Shown here: one piece after another, positions 60,753 through 64,000 of the stretch
Layout of the letters: every line of letters begins with the position of its first letter
Numbering within the stretch: the first letter of the stretch is position 1
DNA from: JBCBKU01 sp038521345
GTDB lineage: Bacteria; Pseudomonadota; Alphaproteobacteria; Rhodobacterales; Rhodobacteraceae
Length of the DNA: 64,000 nt
Assembly (NCBI GenBank): GCA_038521345.1
Contig: JBCBKU010000002.1
Location: 1 to 64,000, forward strand
Reading direction: 5' to 3'
The notes under the pieces: model-generated
Seen by the model: only the letters and a program-made list of their open reading frames with translations
The model's database searches: none
What the model was told of the DNA's origin: nothing
Program-made: the position numbers and the translations under genes

Positions 60753-61733
60753 ATGCTGTTGTCCGTTCACGACCTTGCCGTCACCATCGACCGCCGTCAT
60801 GCGACGCCGGTTCATCCGGTGCGTGGCGTGTCGTTTTCCGTCGAACCCGGACAAACTCTTGCCGTGGTGGGTGAAAGCGGCTGCGGCAAGTCGATGACCT
60901 GTCTGGCCATCAGCGGGCTATTGCCCGCACGGGGACGGATATCGGGCGGGCGCGTCGAGGTGCAGGGTCAGGATCTCGTGAGCCTCGATCCGAAGGAGGC
61001 CAGCGCGCTGCGGCGCAGCTCCCTTGCGAGTGTTTTTCAGGATGCGACCGGCGGTCTGAACCCTGTGCGAACAATCGGTTGGCAGATTGCCGAGGCGGTG
61101 CGACTGCGCGTGGGCGCAACTCGGGCCGACGCGGCGAAGGAGGCCGTGCGGCTTTTGGGCCTGGTCGGCCTTCCGGACCCCGAACGCCGCGCCCGCGAAT
61201 ATCCGCATCAGTTCTCAGGCGGCATGAACCAGCGAGCCATGATCGCGCTCGCAGTGGCCGGAAACCCCAAACTCCTCATCGCGGACGAAGCGACCACCGC
61301 GCTTGACGTGACACTTCAGGCCCAGATCCTCGACCTGATAGGTGACCTCCGCGACAGCCTCGGCATGGGTGTCGTGTTCGTGACCCATGACTTGGGACTC
61401 GTTGCGCAATACTCGGAACATGTCGCGGTGATGTATGCCGGTCGGGTGGTCGAAGCGGCCGATACTCTGACCTTGTTCTCGGCGCCGAGACATCCCTACA
61501 CACGCGCGCTCCTCAGGTCGCTTCCAAGCGCGGCCAACGCATCCGAGCGGCTGTTAACAATCGAAGGGATTGTTCCTCCGATCGATGCTTTGCCCGCCGG
61601 GTGTGCCTTCGCTCCGCGCTGCGCCGATGCCACCGAAATCTGCGGCCGCGTGGATCCCGATTTCGAAGATGGCACCGCATGTCACCATACACTCACGCGT
61701 CAGACCCAGCCACGATTGGAGGACGCGCTGTGA
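60753..61733 (+). CDS. peptide/nickel-type ABC importer, ATPase 1 (DppD-like)
   Basis: A 326-residue ATPase of the OppD/DppD type: Walker A GESGCGKSM (a Met where Thr/Ser is usual), signature FSGGMNQRAMIA, Walker B LLIADEATTALD, and the C-terminal oligopeptide-transporter cysteines in GCAFAPRCADATEICG that bind a [4Fe-4S] cluster in relatives. The stop overlaps the phosphatase start (TGATG). Confidence 0.9.
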   Translation: MLLSVHDLAVTIDRRHATPVHPVRGVSFSVEPGQTLAVVGESGCGKSMTCLAISGLLPARGRISGGRVEVQGQDLVSLDPKEASALRRSSLASVFQDATGGLNPVRTIGWQIAEAVRLRVGATRADAAKEAVRLLGLVGLPDPERRAREYPHQFSGGMNQRAMIALAVAGNPKLLIADEATTALDVTLQAQILDLIGDLRDSLGMGVVFVTHDLGLVAQYSEHVAVMYAGRVVEAADTLTLFSAPRHPYTRALLRSLPSAANASERLLTIEGIVPPIDALPAGCAFAPRCADATEICGRVDPDFEDGTACHHTLTRQTQPRLEDAL

Positions 61734-62293
61734 TGTACCTGTTGCGCCATGCCTCGGCGGTGTTTGTACCCAGTGCGGATGGCAGCAAGGGACAATCGCC
61801 GGACGCCCCGCTTAGTCCCGAAGGTCTTCAGCAGTCCGATGCGCTGGTGGCGCCCCTGATGGACCTTGGCATCACCCACATCCATTCAAGTCCCTATGCC
61901 CGGGCAATTGCGACAGTTGCACCATTTGCGAAGGCGTCCGGGCTGAATGTTGTCGAGGACAATCAGCTTCGCGAACGCAGCCGCGGGCAGGGTCCCGACG
62001 AGAGTTATCTTGGCGAGGTCGAGCGCCTTCACATGGATCCGGCGGCCAGTCCGTGGGGTGGAGAAAGCGGGGCCGACGTCGCAGAGCGCGGTATGGCGGG
62101 CATCGAAGCCGCGCGGTTGGCAGGACCCGTGCCACTGGTGTCGAGCCACGGTCAGTTTCTGAGTGTTGTCCTCGGTCGCTTGGGGAACGAATGTGGCTAC
62201 GACGGTTGGAAAAGCATGCCGAACCCCGGGTTGTACGCGGTCGATGATGCGGGTTGGTGGCACGTGCCATTGGGTATCGAGGCCCGAACATGA
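61733..62293 (+). CDS. histidine phosphatase family protein inside the ABC operon
   Basis: A 186-residue phosphoglycerate-mutase-like protein with catalytic LRHAS (His6) at the N-terminus, HSSPYARAIATVAPFA, and a second histidine in VSSHGQFLS. Its start overlaps the upstream ATPase stop and its stop overlaps the next ATPase start, so it is translated as part of the operon. The frame is open to 61601 but GGAGG before 61733 sets the start. It may dephosphorylate the imported substrate; this is inference. Confidence 0.8.
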   Translation: MYLLRHASAVFVPSADGSKGQSPDAPLSPEGLQQSDALVAPLMDLGITHIHSSPYARAIATVAPFAKASGLNVVEDNQLRERSRGQGPDESYLGEVERLHMDPAASPWGGESGADVAERGMAGIEAARLAGPVPLVSSHGQFLSVVLGRLGNECGYDGWKSMPNPGLYAVDDAGWWHVPLGIEART

Positions 62294-63237
62294 GCCTTGT
62301 GGCAACAGACTTGGCGCGCAGCTTTGCGTATGGCCGCAAAGGCCTGTTTCGTCGACAGGCCACGTTCTTTGCGGTCGATGGTGTCTCGCTCACCATCGAA
62401 GCAGGAAAGACCCACGGAATTGTCGGCGAGAGCGGCTGCGGCAAGTCAACTCTGGCCAAGCTGCTCTTGGGGTTGATCGCTTTGGATCGCGGCATGGTTG
62501 CCTTGAATGGGGAGCAGATTTCTGACGTGTCCGAAGCGCGCTGGCGGGCTCTGCGCCAGCGTGTCCAGCTTGTCTATCAGGACGCTGCAGGCGCGCTTGA
62601 TCCGCGGCTTCCAGTGCGTGCCCAAGTGGAAGAGCCGCTCGCGATTCACGGTCTTCCGCTGGCTGACGCAGAGGAAGCGCTTGAAGCAGTAGGTCTGAGT
62701 GGCCGACTGGCCGATCGCTATCCACACGAGATGTCAGGCGGCCAGCTTCAACGCGTGGTGATTGCCCGTGCACTGGCGCTTAAGCCGGATGTCCTGGTGC
62801 TGGACGAGCCCGTTTCCGCTCTTGATGTGTCGATCCAAGCTCAGATCGTGAACCTTTTGCTGGACCTCCAAAGGGACAGAGGGCTGACATACCTGTTCGT
62901 CAGCCACGACCTGAGCGTCGTGCATCACATCTCGGATCGGATCTCGGTGATGTATCTTGGGCAGATTGTCGAGGAAGCGTCGCGCGACGCATTGTTTTCG
63001 AACCCGCTACATCCTTATACCAAGGCGCTTATGGCGGCTGTCCCGGATCCCGATCCTCGCAAGCCGCGTACGGCGGCCCCGAAGGTGGGCGATCCTCCAA
63101 ACCCGGCCTTTCCACCGTCCGGATGCCGCTACCATCCAAGGTGCCCGATGGCAGAAGACCGGTGCCGCACAACGCCGCCGGAACTGCGCGATATGGGCGG
63201 GCGCCGGGTGGCTTGTCATCTGGCCGAGGTGGCCTGA
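62290..63237 (+). CDS. peptide/nickel-type ABC importer, ATPase 2 (DppF-like)
   Basis: A 315-residue ATPase of the OppF/DppF type: Walker A GESGCGKST, signature MSGGQLQRVVIARA, Walker B VLVLDEPVSALD, and the C-terminal GCRYHPRCPMAEDRC cluster. The start is the ATG at 62290 in an ATGA overlap with the phosphatase gene. The stop overlaps the permease start (TGATG). Confidence 0.92.
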   Translation: MSLVATDLARSFAYGRKGLFRRQATFFAVDGVSLTIEAGKTHGIVGESGCGKSTLAKLLLGLIALDRGMVALNGEQISDVSEARWRALRQRVQLVYQDAAGALDPRLPVRAQVEEPLAIHGLPLADAEEALEAVGLSGRLADRYPHEMSGGQLQRVVIARALALKPDVLVLDEPVSALDVSIQAQIVNLLLDLQRDRGLTYLFVSHDLSVVHHISDRISVMYLGQIVEEASRDALFSNPLHPYTKALMAAVPDPDPRKPRTAAPKVGDPPNPAFPPSGCRYHPRCPMAEDRCRTTPPELRDMGGRRVACHLAEVA

Positions 63238-64000
63238 TGCGCTGGGCGGCAATCAAGATCGCGCGTGCGGGGATCACGATGTGGCTGGTCGTCACGTTTG
63301 TCTTCTTCGTTCTCAGGATCTCTGGCGATCCCACCTACATGCTACTGCCCGACGATATCGACGAGGCGACGCGAGATTTCTACCGCCGCCTCTGGGGCCT
63401 CGATAAGCCGCTGATGACCCAGTACTGGAGCTACCTGAAAGCCCTGTCGCAAGGGGATTTCGGGATATCGTTCCGTAACAATCTTGATGCGTTTGACCTC
63501 GTGATGGAGCGGGTGCCCAAGACGCTCCTACTTACAACAACGGCCCTCGCCATCTCGCTTGCCATCGGTATTCCGCTTGGCATCCTCGCGGCGCTCTACC
63601 GCGACAGCTGGCTCGACCGGGGCGTCATGGCCGTGGCGGTATTCGGGTTTTCGATGCCGAACTTCTTTCTCGGTATTCTATTGATCCTGTTCTTCTCGCT
63701 GAACCTTCGGATCTTGCCGTCGTCCGGGTCCGGGACATGGGCGCATCTGATTATGCCCGCGGCCACACTTGGCATCAGCTTTGCCGCGCAGTTTGCCCGA
63801 TATACCCGCTCGTCGATGATCGATGTCCTGTCCAAGCCTTATATGCGGACGGCGCGGTCCAAGGGCGCAGGGCTCGCCCGCCGGGTCAATCTGCATGCGC
63901 TCCCGAACGCGTCGGTCCCTATCGTGACGATCCTCGGCTTCAAGATAGGCGAACTGATCGGCGGTGCCGTCATCACAGAAACGGTTTTTGCATGGCCGGG
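63237..64000 (+). CDS. peptide/nickel-type ABC importer, permease 1 (3' end outside window)
   Basis: DppB-like permease, open to the right edge (254 codons visible of perhaps 310-340). It starts MRWAAIKIARAGITMW with the first membrane helix. The family blocks LGLDKPL-type (WGLDKPLMTQYW), GDFGISFRNN and the EAA-like loop around RTARSKGAGLARRVNLHALPN are present. A second permease is expected just beyond the window. Confidence 0.92.
   Translation, partial: MRWAAIKIARAGITMWLVVTFVFFVLRISGDPTYMLLPDDIDEATRDFYRRLWGLDKPLMTQYWSYLKALSQGDFGISFRNNLDAFDLVMERVPKTLLLTTTALAISLAIGIPLGILAALYRDSWLDRGVMAVAVFGFSMPNFFLGILLILFFSLNLRILPSSGSGTWAHLIMPAATLGISFAAQFARYTRSSMIDVLSKPYMRTARSKGAGLARRVNLHALPNASVPIVTILGFKIGELIGGAVITETVFAWP

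Noticed and set aside
1..64000. CRISPR arrays, rRNA genes and insertion sequences
   Set aside because: No regularly spaced repeats, no 16S/23S/5S sequence and no transposase-like frame were seen on either strand.

Overview
The window is high-GC, densely coded bacterial chromosome that looks like a Rhodobacterales (Roseobacter-type) alphaproteobacterium. Evidence for this is the alphaproteobacterial ribosomal cluster with secY-adk, an ATP12-type F1 assembly chaperone, an aap/bzt general amino-acid transporter, a luxR-luxI pair, and the rpmH-rnpA-yidD ... yidC-MOSC-engB-argB order. No rRNA, CRISPR array, transposase or phage gene was recognised. One tRNA-Arg(ACG) is present.

Bases 1-19,700 hold the S10/spc/alpha ribosomal supercluster (rplB to rplQ), but it is broken open at three places. 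A 5-kb block separates rplP from rpmC. It holds a sulfotransferase, a YaiI protein, an alpha/beta hydrolase, a muramidase-like protein, a 2OG-Fe(II) oxygenase, a hemerythrin and an NTF2-like protein, and an intrinsic terminator follows rplP directly. A second sulfotransferase lies antisense between rpmD and rplO. A third lies antisense between adk and rpsM. The three sulfotransferases belong to three different subfamilies.

Bases 19,700-24,820 carry a small orphan gene, a luxR-luxI quorum-sensing pair with a visible promoter and operator-like dyad, then rarA, crcB/fluC, an RluA-type pseudouridine synthase and the ATP12 chaperone. Bases 25,000-29,500 are the aapJQMP operon, with a strong hairpin after the binding-protein gene. 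Bases 29,500-39,230 are mostly minus-strand housekeeping genes in overlapping translationally coupled groups: SixA-type phosphatase, Fe-S protein, argB, engB, MOSC, yidC, an EAL protein, ttcA, yidD, rnpA and rpmH. One DUF900 hydrolase faces them. Bases 39,500-43,130 carry a VTT/TVP38 membrane protein, an FAD disulfide oxidoreductase and an orphan sensor kinase.

Beyond tRNA-Arg (43,207) the genome looks more accessory. There is a sulfatase remnant, a metallo-beta-lactamase-fold hydrolase and a cupin. A cobalamin riboswitch (45,910) then controls a DUF1636 gene and an ABC uptake system. Next comes a module of four exported proteins bracketed by two related LysR regulators (49,468-56,714). It includes a protein built from two AhpD-like plus calcium-repeat halves, the first of which has lost its cysteines. 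The window ends with an ABC exporter and the start of a dipeptide/nickel-type ABC operon that has a histidine phosphatase inserted between its two ATPase genes and is cut by the right edge.
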